A stretch of DNA of 43,220 nt from the NCBI GenBank assembly GCA_028284235.1, contig JANQSC010000007.1, positions 1 through 43,220 of the forward strand, given 5' to 3'. Under the pieces are notes generated by a model. That model saw only the letters and a program-made list of their open reading frames with translations, was not told the origin of the DNA and made no database searches. The position numbers and the translations under genes were made by a program. The DNA comes from Opitutaceae bacterium. Lineage in GTDB: Bacteria; Verrucomicrobiota; Verrucomicrobiia; Opitutales; Opitutaceae. Shown here in pieces: positions 18,401 to 27,314 of this stretch; position 1 is the stretch's first letter; each line of letters begins with the position of its first letter.

Positions 18401-19353
18401 TTCATCAACTCGAACGTGCCGATCTCCACGAAGTCGCCGTAAAACGACATTTGGCCAGTCACCTGATCGAATTCCATTTGTGGATACGCGACCTCCACTG
18501 TGTACACGCCCGCTTTCATGGGAAGATCGTAGCCGCCTTCGTGCTCGTATTCGTCGAATGCCTTGTACATCGGGGAAATGGCTCCATCCATCGCGGCCAG
18601 CACGCCGCTGCCGAAGTCCTCGCCGGGAATGTATGGAAAAGTCCCCATTTCCTCCCCGTCGGGATCAGTGATCTTGGCGTAGAAACGCTCTTCAACCGGG
18701 AACCCTCTGAAAAACAAGAAAACCGGATCCGTTGTAAACAAAGTCAGCTCCTCATCCACGCATTCCAGGTGGCTTTCCTCCACGCTTACTGTCCCGGTAA
18801 AATCCTCGCGCAGCGTGGTGGCCAGAACCGATCGTCCGTCCGTGTCGAGAGGAACCTCCGGCGTGTAGCGCAAGGGGATGACAAAACGGCGCTCCTTCGG
18901 CTGCACCGACGCGTCCTCCGATGTAACGACGAGGACAATCTCGTCCTCCTGCAGCTCCGCTTCGCCTTCCTCTGGATCCTTGATATCGAATCGGAGTTGA
19001 AGGTCCTCCACCCAGTCGTCTTGGCCAAACGAGACCGACGTTTTCCCGAGCTCGAGATTCTCGACGAACTCGGGCTGGCTCGCGATCGCCAGACTGAACC
19101 GCTGCGTCGTCGCTTCCGTCTTTCCCCATCGGTGTACCTCGATTTCAACTACAAGCGCTTTCAAAGCCTCTTCGAGAAGGATTGGGCGAGTTCTCAACTC
19201 CGAACCGGAAAACGCGGGCGGGGCCGGTTCGCTCGTTTCTTCCGGCAGGCCCAGTTCCTGACTCCAAAGGGCGGAACTCGCGATCGCCAACAAAACAATC
19301 GCCCACTTGGGCAGCGACCGATGAAAACGACTCTGGCGCATCCCGAACCGCAT
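15418..19353 (-). CDS. Large exported PASTA-repeat protein without a kinase domain
   Basis: This 1311-residue protein has a signal peptide (WAIVLLAIASSALWSQ). The first ~500 residues are beta-rich with no family I recognise. A Pro/Glu/Gly-rich linker around residues 530-640 (GGRGGSGIGPAPAGGRGG) follows. After a conserved helix block (HCQLEEWVMATLKGELLTDC), five PASTA-type repeats run from about residue 757 to 1113; each begins with a form of VPDLxGMxxxEAE and has G-xPAxxG and DPxxGxxL-like parts. The C-terminus is a separate domain ending in CP. PASTA domains usually bind peptidoglycan stems in Ser/Thr kinases and PBPs; no kinase or transpeptidase is fused here. The gene starts two bases after the stop of the giant gene upstream, so translation is coupled. 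Confidence 0.8.
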   Translation of the reverse strand: MRFGMRQSRFHRSLPKWAIVLLAIASSALWSQELGLPEETSEPAPPAFSGSELRTRPILLEEALKALVVEIEVHRWGKTEATTQRFSLAIASQPEFVENLELGKTSVSFGQDDWVEDLQLRFDIKDPEEGEAELQEDEIVLVVTSEDASVQPKERRFVIPLRYTPEVPLDTDGRSVLATTLREDFTGTVSVEESHLECVDEELTLFTTDPVFLFFRGFPVEERFYAKITDPDGEEMGTFPYIPGEDFGSGVLAAMDGAISPMYKAFDEYEHEGGYDLPMKAGVYTVEVAYPQMEFDQVTGQMSFYGDFVEIGTFELMKPRLYRKGTIVRRSPKPTSGTGATTRINASGGGSSASVEAQWERTVNGETRTMGATGSVSIDLPDELVWDRESLSFAGSVRVSNTTFGQEGERQKGEFAIAFQNGFKIRRNVEELLDKESPTAASRHRFLSAPMGESNTSSSVRDRSSTPTHLKFELKSPTFHGKYGYPFRLMGWHLRDPSAHWALVQSVQLRNAIGASGGAEIYVIYGPDPEGVAALPPEPEDEMRDPEEVASNEPEEPDEADPDANAEGTETLADGGSEPSRPGGPSVSTTGGRGGSGIGPAPAGGRGGVSRDGSQGRAGPIASNPVPARSQGGTPEQNEQLEEALASDDPNRLPPDHPRVMAAVAEWIGLAEPPANADPEVDLRYTEWGTLVGKAKGGIITQNAKPDEARGLESTEYLWGFRRGLDSLNHCQLEEWVMATLKGELLTDCGNRFTNTGPIAVPDVVGMSIDDAEAEIADAGLVPIIEIGPPANRPDDEGTISAQDPPLGSRISSGDPVAIEIFTLYIGSAAVPDLEGLTIDEAERVLEDLGFSADLALGDPAPTTGMENRIQKQDPVADARLESEGSVTLWVYDAFDESLVEPEPVAPEIVVPDLLGVALADAEAALERAGLSMNLSMGPSARSASEENQVMRQMPEAGTSVESDAVVDVWIYSVYIAPTLVPDLSNQDVVAARSQLEAIAVDLDAISGEAAPSRALSGKIYRQAPDPGVEIDEAGKVEVVYYSDYIEPVVIPNLVGMQANEAELLALENGLILRTLSGPSAPSRELAFTVASQSPAAGSEAEILDAIEVTVYEQPVSDSTRTPEASTGGESELEPPPAATPPASNPGLFAPPKPTPVENETPSAGAAITVPPSVAGIRLWTGSLGERNGIANPLVAERTSRPADGWAYLANDKDPIRAVSVLYGKPGEEGSIVFACYWEEAGDVRSDEIVCGGPYETGFFWDDEDWTMGRMNSASKRATAFFIAPTPKANACKAQLASFLRQAEQFARSCP

Positions 19354-19355
19354 TC

Positions 19356-22300
19356 CTAATTCGCTCCCGTACCGGCGCTAAGCATCGAACCGAGCCAATC
19401 GCGAAACAAGTCGTCCAAATCCATCACGTCCACGCCCGCCGCGGGAGCCTTGGCCAGCGCTTTCGCCTCGGCGACCGCCCCTTCCATATCGGAACGATCG
19501 CGGTCGATTTCGGCGATGCTCCCCTCGCCGGCTCGCGACGCCCGGTCGATCGGTTGGTTGATCGGGGTGACGCCCGAAGCGACTCCGATGCGCCGCTGGA
19601 TCTCCGCCGCATGCTCCGCCTCGGTGAGCGGTTTTCCAGCCAGCATCCGCGGCACTAGAAACACGATACTCCAAGGCCCGTCGTTTTGCATGATGGCCTT
19701 CACTACCGACATCTTGCGGTGTTTCTCCGCTCGGAGATTGGCCCGCACTTGCGGGTTGGAGCTGCGGGCCCGCTCGTTCGCGGACGCGTGCCAACGCGTA
19801 TCCAAATACGAGAATATCGCCGGCGCCTTCGTCCGCATCCAGTCGATTGTCCCTTGCGCTTTGTCCATCTGCTCGGCCTCCGAGAGATTCGGATATTTCT
19901 TCCGAATCGCCTCCCACGGAGAGGCGAAGTCCCCCTTCATCTTCATCATGGCGATAACTTCTATGTGATCGAGGTCAGTCTGTTTGAACACCGGATTGGG
20001 GTCGTTCGGATCCGGATTCTCCACGATCTTCTTGGCGTCTTCGTAGATCTGCCAATGATAGCTTTTGTCCTTGCGATCGTTCGAATTGATGTCCTTGCGC
20101 TTGTTGTATTCAATATTTCCTGTCGGATGACCGATTTCATAGGCATCGATCAGTCGCAGGAAATATTTACTCTTTCCAAGAGCTGTCTCCAAATACTCGC
20201 GACGATCGGCTGGGTGCTCGTCGAGGTACTTTTTGGTGTATTTCGGACTGGCCAAAAAGCCGAGATAGCGAGCCATGTCTATCGCCAGCCCGTGCCCGCG
20301 GGTCGGGTCCACGTCGACCCATTTCACGCGCTGGTTGCCTCGTGGCCAGAGTAGCATGCCGCTGTACGCCGCGTTATTGATAAACCACTCGGTTCCGCCT
20401 TCGGAATAAAAGCGGGTCGGGTCGCGGTTCTTCTCGACGATGTCCGCGACCGCGTCTTTCAGATCGGCCTGGGCGGTATCGAACCGGTCGAACGGCTGCA
20501 CAAAGGCTTCGGAATCCATCGAGCTGGGATCTTCCTTCGAGCGCGCAAGGGGATAGCCCGCTTTCTCGAAAAACTCCAGCAAGTCCGCCTTGATCTGATC
20601 CGATTCCGCCACGGCGTGGCCTTTAAGCATGAGGGTAAAATCGATGTCCCCGAAAATCCCCTGGTATTCAGGATTCCCCTTCGCTGCGCCGCCTTGGATC
20701 ACCATCTCCACTTTCTCGCCATGGCCGGAGCTTTGCATAAACTGAGCGAGGAGCCCGTTGATTTTCCCGATTCGAATCTCGTCGATCGCCTCCGCCACTC
20801 GCATCACCCGGTCGTAGTCGGGATTGTTCTCCCGCGGGGTCGAGCCGCCTTTCTTGGCGACCGCCTCTTCGAGGCTCCGGTTAAGCGTGCGTCGCAGAGC
20901 GTCGATATCGTCGCTCCGTCGCAAGAGCAAGTTCGGCATGTTCAAGTTGATATCCGGATCGTCGCTGACCATCGCCTCCAAATCTTCGATGGTGTGGCTG
21001 CCCAGAAGTATCCGCGTTCTCAATTCAGCTCGCGCGTTCTCGTAAAAGAGGTCCCGCGTCCCCGCCAGCGCACGCCTCACCCCCGACGCTTGAGACCGCG
21101 AATCGCTGATGGATTGGTACGCCTTCCACTGCATTTTCTCCAGTTCACCGACCGCGTTTTCCACGGACTTCGAAATCTTGGCGCCGTAAAAAAGAACGCT
21201 ATTGATCGTTTTGATCCGGTCCTCGTACGCCGCGTGCTGCGTCTCCAATTCAACCAATGCCAGGCGGTATTTCTCAAAGGCCTCCTGGGTCACGTCCATG
21301 CGGATATTGCCGCCTTCGTTGTCAACTGTGTCTTGGATAAATCGCTGCTTTTCCTCGGATGACAACGCATCGTAGTCCACATCGAATAGCTCATCGAGCG
21401 TATTCCGCACGTTCTCGGAATCCGTGACCTCAAACTCGTCCAAGTTAGGGCGCAAGAACGCGCCTTTCATTCCCTCGCGGGCCTCGTCCGCCGTTTGCAG
21501 GGCGTTCTCGTAGGCCTCCGTCGCCGCGTAGGTTTCCACTCGGCGCATGACAAAATTAGTGAGAGCGATTTCCTGCAACTGGCCTCTCAAGTCATTGCCG
21601 AGATCGAACAGCTCCCCGACGATTGGCTCCAAGTCAGCCCCTTCCAAATTCCCCCGCTTTCCCGTGTAGGCATTGGCCGCCTCCGCGATTTCCTCGGCAA
21701 TCTGGGATTTCACCAAATCCATTCCCGTTCCCGTAACCAGATTCAGCATACCGGTTTTCCCGTACACTTTTGTCCAGGGCACGAAGGTGTTCAGCATTTC
21801 CGATCCGACGTTGACGCTACTGGAGCTGGCTTGGTAGGCTTTCAACCACTTGTCGTCGAAGTGGGATAGCACCCGTTCGTGCATGTATGTGGAGAACTTC
21901 GAGGTAATGACCGTGGTGATCGCCTGGTTGAGCAGACCTTCCCACGCAACCACCGCCTGATTCGAGACCGCCATCAAGTGAAGCTCCGCGGCGAGGGCAC
22001 GGTAGTCCGCCTTGGCCGTGATCCCCTTGACCCGCCTTCGAATATTTTCGAGCTCCTCGAGTTTCTTCGTCTGCAACACCGCGGCACTGTAGTTCGCGGT
22101 GTGTATCATGTATTTGAGTTTCAAATACCCTTGCCTCACTGCTTTGACCGCGAATCGCTCCTCCTCCTGCCGCTGTAGCTCGGTCAAGGTGAGTTCGCCC
22201 TCGAAACGCTCGTTTCGGTTGCGGAGCTTCTCCACGACCGAGTTGTATCGCTTGGCCCGATTCCATTCGTCCTGCCGGATATTGTAGTCCGCCACATTCC

Positions 22301-24371
22301 ATTCCAGACAGGTTTGGGCGAGACCGATATAGGTTTCGTAGGCGGACTGGTCCATCCTGCGCAACGCCGGAAGCGAGTAGCGGACCCGGGAATCCTGGAG
22401 CTTGCCCAGGAGGGTCCCCATTTCCTTCCGCTGCGACTCCATTTCCTCCATCAGCTCGACTTGGCTCTGGTAGGCCGAAGTGAACTGGCCGACGAAGTTC
22501 CGCCACATGGATGGGATCTTGAAGAGAACGTCGGAATTCTCGTTGAGCACGGAGGTCGCCCCGAGTCGGATATCGGACACCGCCGCCTCCCGCAAAGGGT
22601 TTTCGATTTCGATGCCGCGAGCCGCCGCTATCCGATCGCGGGCCGTTTGGAACGCGCCCGCAAGAGCTGGCTCCGCGCAGTGTAGCCACAACGCCTTGAA
22701 CTCCGCGGGGCGATCGAAAAACGGCTCCAGTATGTAGGCCATCCCGCCTTGGGTCGCGGAATTGAACGTATGGTCTGAGAGCAAATCGTAGAGCACTCCG
22801 CTGCGGCTGTTCACTATTTCTCCCAGCAATTGGGACGCTCGATACGGGGAGAGGTTTTTCTCCAAGTTTTCGAGAAACTTCATCCTCGGTGAAAACAAAC
22901 CCGCCGCCTGGAGGTAGCGTTCGTAGTTGTCCTGTGTGGACGTTTTCCAGCCATCGACAAGATTGGTGCCGCGCGCCCCTTTGATCATCGTGTCTTTCAA
23001 AGGGGTCATGAGAATCGCGTTGAAACTATTGCTCGCGAATTGATAGGAAATCCCCACGAACGCCGCGAGGCCGGTCCAGCCCGTTTCCCTGATCGGATCG
23101 TTTCGCGCCGCTTTCTTGTCGCGCAGCCAAGTGGCGAGACTCTTCATGCCTTCAAACCACTTGCCCGCCTCGCCTTGAAGCGTATCCAAAAAGTAACGCA
23201 CCGAACTGGCGTTGGCGACGCTCGCCGCTTCCAGCTTCGCCTCGTCTTCCATCGAGGTTACCAAAGCGATTTGCAGTCGAACACGGGAAACCTGCGTTTG
23301 CGCCTCCGCCAAGCCGGGGTAGTTTTGCGGGAGATCGCTGTTCGGGCCGAGGAACGGGTGCGCTTCCTGCCGGGCTTGCAGGATCGTGAACAGCGAGGTG
23401 TTCCGCAGTTTGCGCTCGTGGGCGAACAGAAGCACCTTGTAGATGGCGCTGTGCGTCGCGAACTCCTCCATCAGCCAAAGGTACTTTTGCTGGAGCACAG
23501 CCCGCTCGATCTGGGCGTTGGCTTCGTCGACGCGAGTCGTATCGTCGATTTTCACCTTCTCGTTGCGCGTCGCTTCGATGTATTTGGATACGCTGATTTC
23601 GAGTTCGATCGTGTTCTTGGAAAGCGCGTGAAAGGCCTTCAACCGCTCCTCCCGCAAACATTTCAAGCGCTCGCGAAACGCGTCGAGAAATCGGCGTTGC
23701 TTGGCGATCGTCAGCCCGTCGAATGGACTCGGCTTCGGCGGCTGGTTCGCCGCTTCCCGCTTTCGGGCGACCTCGGGATCCTCGTCGTCGAAGAAAGTGA
23801 TTCTAAACGGTCGCGGCGTCGCGGGCGGTTGAGAAATGCGCGTGTAGTAGTCTTTGACGATGCTGCGCAACTCCGACTCGGCGAAGTAGAGATCGACCAG
23901 CCCTTGCAGATGGAACAGGTAGTTCTCCAGCACAGTCCGCTGCAAAACCGCTTCCCGATCTTGCCATTCGCGGTCGAACAAGAAGTAGGACTGGTCCGAG
24001 TTTTCGTACGCTCTGAGCTCCGCGTGGTAGTCGAGCGCCGCGAAAAGCCAGTCCTCGTGAAGCGGGATCACAGCCTTGCGGAGCTTCTCCACCTCTTCGA
24101 GCTGGGCGTCCCGCTTGCGTCGGACCGACTGGAACGCGAATCGGTCCGCCTCGGGGATCGCCGCCAAGAGAGCGGGATCGTAGATCAACTCAGGATCGTC
24201 GCACGGCGGCGCGTAGTCGGGGATGTTGGCGAAATAAGCGTTGATCCGCACCGACGACTGCGGCGTTTCGTCCTCGCCCACCACCGGCGCGTCCACTCCC
24301 CAGGAGCGAAAGCTGGAAATCAACGCGACAAAGCAAGTCGCGCAAAGCGAGAGGGCAAAACGGAGGGACAT
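19356..24371 (-). CDS. Giant exported helical protein with a nucleotidyltransferase-like signature
   Basis: From the ATG at 24371 (MSLRFALSLCATCFVALISS, a signal peptide) the protein has 1671 residues. The first ~1200 are mostly helical and charged, with coiled-coil-like stretches (RKRDAQLEEVEKLRKAV, QRKEMGTLLGKLQDSR). Near residue 1225 is GGAAKGNPEYQGIFGDIDF, which fits the nucleotidyltransferase pattern hG[GS]-x(9-13)-Dh[DE]h; a later acidic position (SSMDSEAFVQPFD) could be the third metal ligand. After it comes a helical region with RYLGFLASPKYTKKYLDEHP. A Sec-exported protein is an unusual place for such a fold, since ATP is scarce in the periplasm, so it may be catalytically inactive or a toxin-like module. 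It heads the run giant - PASTA - Sel1 - hydrolase. Confidence 0.75.
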   Translation of the reverse strand: MSLRFALSLCATCFVALISSFRSWGVDAPVVGEDETPQSSVRINAYFANIPDYAPPCDDPELIYDPALLAAIPEADRFAFQSVRRKRDAQLEEVEKLRKAVIPLHEDWLFAALDYHAELRAYENSDQSYFLFDREWQDREAVLQRTVLENYLFHLQGLVDLYFAESELRSIVKDYYTRISQPPATPRPFRITFFDDEDPEVARKREAANQPPKPSPFDGLTIAKQRRFLDAFRERLKCLREERLKAFHALSKNTIELEISVSKYIEATRNEKVKIDDTTRVDEANAQIERAVLQQKYLWLMEEFATHSAIYKVLLFAHERKLRNTSLFTILQARQEAHPFLGPNSDLPQNYPGLAEAQTQVSRVRLQIALVTSMEDEAKLEAASVANASSVRYFLDTLQGEAGKWFEGMKSLATWLRDKKAARNDPIRETGWTGLAAFVGISYQFASNSFNAILMTPLKDTMIKGARGTNLVDGWKTSTQDNYERYLQAAGLFSPRMKFLENLEKNLSPYRASQLLGEIVNSRSGVLYDLLSDHTFNSATQGGMAYILEPFFDRPAEFKALWLHCAEPALAGAFQTARDRIAAARGIEIENPLREAAVSDIRLGATSVLNENSDVLFKIPSMWRNFVGQFTSAYQSQVELMEEMESQRKEMGTLLGKLQDSRVRYSLPALRRMDQSAYETYIGLAQTCLEWNVADYNIRQDEWNRAKRYNSVVEKLRNRNERFEGELTLTELQRQEEERFAVKAVRQGYLKLKYMIHTANYSAAVLQTKKLEELENIRRRVKGITAKADYRALAAELHLMAVSNQAVVAWEGLLNQAITTVITSKFSTYMHERVLSHFDDKWLKAYQASSSSVNVGSEMLNTFVPWTKVYGKTGMLNLVTGTGMDLVKSQIAEEIAEAANAYTGKRGNLEGADLEPIVGELFDLGNDLRGQLQEIALTNFVMRRVETYAATEAYENALQTADEAREGMKGAFLRPNLDEFEVTDSENVRNTLDELFDVDYDALSSEEKQRFIQDTVDNEGGNIRMDVTQEAFEKYRLALVELETQHAAYEDRIKTINSVLFYGAKISKSVENAVGELEKMQWKAYQSISDSRSQASGVRRALAGTRDLFYENARAELRTRILLGSHTIEDLEAMVSDDPDINLNMPNLLLRRSDDIDALRRTLNRSLEEAVAKKGGSTPRENNPDYDRVMRVAEAIDEIRIGKINGLLAQFMQSSGHGEKVEMVIQGGAAKGNPEYQGIFGDIDFTLMLKGHAVAESDQIKADLLEFFEKAGYPLARSKEDPSSMDSEAFVQPFDRFDTAQADLKDAVADIVEKNRDPTRFYSEGGTEWFINNAAYSGMLLWPRGNQRVKWVDVDPTRGHGLAIDMARYLGFLASPKYTKKYLDEHPADRREYLETALGKSKYFLRLIDAYEIGHPTGNIEYNKRKDINSNDRKDKSYHWQIYEDAKKIVENPDPNDPNPVFKQTDLDHIEVIAMMKMKGDFASPWEAIRKKYPNLSEAEQMDKAQGTIDWMRTKAPAIFSYLDTRWHASANERARSSNPQVRANLRAEKHRKMSVVKAIMQNDGPWSIVFLVPRMLAGKPLTEAEHAAEIQRRIGVASGVTPINQPIDRASRAGEGSIAEIDRDRSDMEGAVAEAKALAKAPAAGVDVMDLDDLFRDWLGSMLSAGTGAN

Positions 24372-24527
24372 TTTGGAGGGGTAGAACGAGGGGCGTGTAA
24401 AAGAACACAATAATGGCGAAACCTGCCGATTTGTCCATCGCTAAGCCGTTCCATCCCTACGCCTTAGAAAGAATAGTCTGGCAATGAACTCGATATTCAG
24501 TAATGTGCAACCGACTTCGATTACCCC
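24372..24527. promoter_or_regulatory. Divergent promoter spacer
   Basis: This 156-base spacer separates the giant exported protein (minus) from the glutamine-rich exported protein (plus). Promoters for both must lie here or close by, but I see no strong -35/-10 pair and no dyad. AT-rich stretches at about 24467-24480 and 24490-24503 are the most likely positions. Confidence 0.35.
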
Positions 24528-25937
24528 ATGCGCCTTCTCCCACCCATCTTGATGGCCGCGCTCCTTGTCTTCCTCCCCGCAGAGGGGGAAAGCCGGCTGA
24601 CTGACGCTCAAGCGGAAACGCTTCTCGAGCGATACGAGGCGGGCGTGCGCGAAGGGAAGTTCGAATATCGACCGGGAAAGTCGCGGTCGGATTTGGAGTC
24701 CTATTTGAGAAACGGAAATTTGCCCGGTATTCGCCGCGAGATTCTCCTAGGGGTCGAACAGCGGCTGCCCGAGGATGCGCCGCAATCGGAACCCGGCTGG
24801 AGAGAAGGGGGATTCGGCAGCGACGACACTAATCGCGATTCCTGGGCTTCGGACGCCGGTTGGGGAGACGATCCGGCAGGATCCTCGGCGGAAGTGACTG
24901 GCTGGATACAGGCCGTCGCCGAAGCAGCCCAAATCTGCAACTACGCAGAAGCGAAACGACTCGCCGACCTCATTTTGAAAAACGATCCGACCAACGATTG
25001 GATCAACGCCAACTACAGCGAAATCGAAGTTTGGGCCGCCCGCTCCGCCGACTACTTCGCCGCCCTTCAAGAAGCGTACACCGCGCTTGAAGTCGACGAC
25101 TTCGACTCTCTCGTCACGCACCTGCGAACCGCCCTGGAAAACGCCGCCTCCAATTGCGGCCAGGACGAGGTCGCTCGCTCGCTACTTAGCCAAGCGCTGG
25201 AAACCTCGCAAAACGAGCGAGCCACCGCCATCGCCCAAGCCAGACAGGAAGGTCTCATCCACCAGCAAACCTTCGCCCAAACGCTCACCAACGCGCCTTC
25301 CATCGCGAATACAACTCCCGACAAAGGGAAAGACGGTGGAAAACGCGGCCTGATGGGATTGCTCAACACTGCTATTCGCGTCAGCGCTCTAAGAAGAAGC
25401 GGCAATCTCAGCAGCGAAGACGCCCTCGTCCAAGTGCTGCAGCAGCAAGCCATGCAAGCGAATCCCGAAATCGGACAGCTTGTCTCACAGGCCCAACAGC
25501 TCCAAAGCGGCGGAACCGGGACCGACCCGAACGCTTTGATCCAGACCCTCCAGCAACAGGCGGCTCAATCCAATCCCCAACTCGCCCAGACGCTGAGCCA
25601 ATTGCAGCAACTGCAGCAACCCGGCCAAAACGGCTTTCCCGCCGGCATCAACTCCACTCCAACACCCGTCGCTACCCCCGCCAATGCCAACGTCACAGTC
25701 AGTCCCGCCTGTCAGAAAATAATGGATCGACTCGAAGTGATCGGCAAAGAGATTACCGCGACCTCGCAGATTCTCGTCAACTACCAGAGCAACCCCAAAA
25801 GCGTATCCCAATCTCAATTACAAAGCATCGCCGCCCGCATGGACATGCTTCGCCAAGAGTCGAGCGCCCTGATCAAGCAGCTTAAAGCGAATAACTGCCC
25901 CGGAGCCAACGCAATCCCAGACGTTCCCGGATTCTGA
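24528..25937 (+). CDS. Exported glutamine-rich protein, function unknown
   Basis: This 469-residue protein begins MRLLPPILMAALLVFLPAEG, a signal peptide. The N-terminal third is acidic and includes LTDAQAETLLERYEAGVREG. A helical middle (residues ~125-235) with AAQICNYAEAKRLADLILKN and RSLLSQALETSQNERATAIA suggests TPR-like pairs. Two Gln-rich repeats follow (LVQVLQQQAMQANPEIGQLV and LIQTLQQQAAQSNPQLAQTL), then a Pro/Thr/Ala linker and a helical C-terminal domain starting near ACQKIMDRLEVIGKEITATS. No enzymatic motif is seen. It is divergent from the giant gene with 156 bases between them, so it is likely part of the same exported module. I do not recognise a named family. Confidence 0.75.
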   Translation: MRLLPPILMAALLVFLPAEGESRLTDAQAETLLERYEAGVREGKFEYRPGKSRSDLESYLRNGNLPGIRREILLGVEQRLPEDAPQSEPGWREGGFGSDDTNRDSWASDAGWGDDPAGSSAEVTGWIQAVAEAAQICNYAEAKRLADLILKNDPTNDWINANYSEIEVWAARSADYFAALQEAYTALEVDDFDSLVTHLRTALENAASNCGQDEVARSLLSQALETSQNERATAIAQARQEGLIHQQTFAQTLTNAPSIANTTPDKGKDGGKRGLMGLLNTAIRVSALRRSGNLSSEDALVQVLQQQAMQANPEIGQLVSQAQQLQSGGTGTDPNALIQTLQQQAAQSNPQLAQTLSQLQQLQQPGQNGFPAGINSTPTPVATPANANVTVSPACQKIMDRLEVIGKEITATSQILVNYQSNPKSVSQSQLQSIAARMDMLRQESSALIKQLKANNCPGANAIPDVPGF

Positions 25938-26077
25938 GAAAACGCTGATCACGCACGGCACTAAGGACAAGAAGGTCGTTAACACGCGGCGGGCCGAAGC
26001 GACTCCCAGAGATCCCGCGAAACGTTTCCCGCAAAAATCCTCGCCCGAATCTCAAACTCCTGCCTGACCCGCTTGAG

Positions 26078-26109
26078 CAGTTTTCATGGTAACGTTACCA
26101 TGAAAACTG
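26078..26109. repeat. Perfect 32-bp palindrome with a LacI-operator-like core
   Basis: The arm CAGTTTTCATGGTAAC is followed directly by its reverse complement ending CATGAAAACTG, with no spacer. The core GGTAACGTTACC resembles known operators of LacI-family repressors, but the site lies between two convergent genes (stops at 25937 and 26192) where no promoter is expected. A bidirectional RNA hairpin is the simplest alternative. No T-run follows on either strand. Confidence 0.75.
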
Positions 26110-26191
26110 TCATGGCGTGGGGTTGCTCGCGTTCACTCAGGGGAAGTTCAGGGCGCTCGGAATTGAATCGGGACGAGTTGTTGGGGCATCG

Positions 26192-27190
26192 TCAGTCGGC
26201 GACCGTAAACTGGACGATTCTCGAAATACTCTCCCCATTGACGACCACTTCGCCTTTGAACGTGTAACTACCTGAACGAGCCGAAGAGGGAATGCGCTGC
26301 CGATAAACCGATTCATTCGGCCCGATCGATCGCTCGAACGCCTTGACGACCGGATAGCCCGGCAAAGAGTTGTCGTTGAAACTCAAATACCGAGACTCGA
26401 TTGCCTCTACACCGCCATTCCCTTCGCCGGCGATTTCATAGTCGATGATCAATCTGACGTACTGCCCCTTTTGCACGCGGGGCGGTTCCACCCGCACGCT
26501 CAACGCGTCCAAATACAATGGGAACTGGGACACCCTGCGGATCTCGGGCTCAGAAGCCGTAGTTCCGCCAAATGGATTGCTCGAAAGCCGCAACCCCGAC
26601 TGCGCCTGGGGTAGCGTCGCGGCGACTGCCTGCGTATTCAGCGGCTTCGACGCCTTCAAAAAACGTAGCGACTGATTCGTCAATTGAGCTTCCAGCCATT
26701 GCGGGGTCAACAGATTGTCCTCCCATTTTTTAAATGTCGACTTGCCTCGAATCTCGGACCGCACCACGAGACTTCCGATCGATCCACGACTCGTGCGAAA
26801 GTGCAGATAAACGTCGTGAGGGTGCATGAAGTTCATCCCCGTAATGGTGGAAACCTCCCCTGCCGGGCTCACCAACGCTCCGTATTCGATTCCGCGTTTT
26901 GACGCCTTGCGTTGGGCCGAAGCGCTCGCGTAGGTCTCGGATTCGTGCTTCACCTGCCCGTCGTGGACAATGTGGTTGGCGCTCCAGTTGATCCGAATGA
27001 CAAACTCCCGTCCTAGAAACGCTGCCCGCAACGAATGGATCGCCTCGCGCGACAGCCCGTTCTTTCTCGACTGGCTGCCATCGTCGTCCAATCGATAGTC
27101 CGGCGTTTTCGCCAAACCGGAAACCGAAAGCCAAAAAAGGGTAATTACGCAAATCGCCAACCGCTTTCGCAAGCTGCTGTGGGGGAACAT
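26192..27190 (-). CDS. Exported protein of unknown function
   Basis: Starting at the ATG at 27190 (MFPHSSLRKRLAICVITLFW) the protein has 332 residues and a signal peptide; the open frame extends 54 bases further without adding anything recognisable. The N-domain contains LGREFVIRINWSANHIVHDG and a beta-rich part with MNFMHPHDVYLHFRTSRGSI. The last ~110 residues (LSVRVEPPRVQKGQYVRLII, then YTFKGEVVVNGES) look like an Ig/Big-type beta-sandwich, often used for extracellular binding. There is no catalytic motif. It converges on the Gln-rich gene and overlaps nothing, and it is divergent from the SRPBCC gene. Confidence is in the gene, not in a role. Confidence 0.7.
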   Translation of the reverse strand: MFPHSSLRKRLAICVITLFWLSVSGLAKTPDYRLDDDGSQSRKNGLSREAIHSLRAAFLGREFVIRINWSANHIVHDGQVKHESETYASASAQRKASKRGIEYGALVSPAGEVSTITGMNFMHPHDVYLHFRTSRGSIGSLVVRSEIRGKSTFKKWEDNLLTPQWLEAQLTNQSLRFLKASKPLNTQAVAATLPQAQSGLRLSSNPFGGTTASEPEIRRVSQFPLYLDALSVRVEPPRVQKGQYVRLIIDYEIAGEGNGGVEAIESRYLSFNDNSLPGYPVVKAFERSIGPNESVYRQRIPSSARSGSYTFKGEVVVNGESISRIVQFTVAD

Positions 27191-27314
27191 GATGCCATTT
27201 CGGCGCAAATGCCTGCCAATTTCAACTCTTGGTTTCAAACCCACGGGCAGAATAAAATTGCCCGACGCAATCGGGTTCGCTTTCCTTACGGTAAATCAAC
27301 CCCACACGATTGCC

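Noticed and set aside
17158-19359. 733-codon open frame on the plus strand inside the PASTA gene
   Set aside because: It is a mirror of codon bias in GC-rich DNA: the protein is Arg-rich with no domain, and the opposite strand has signal peptide and PASTA repeats.
23040-24413. 457-codon plus-strand frame opposite the giant gene
   Set aside because: Shadow of the minus-strand gene; no start context and no recognisable domain.
26078-26109. Assignment of the GGTAACGTTACC palindrome to the LacI protein at 2913-3959
   Set aside because: Its core differs from the dyads beside the genes of that locus, and it is over 20 kb away.
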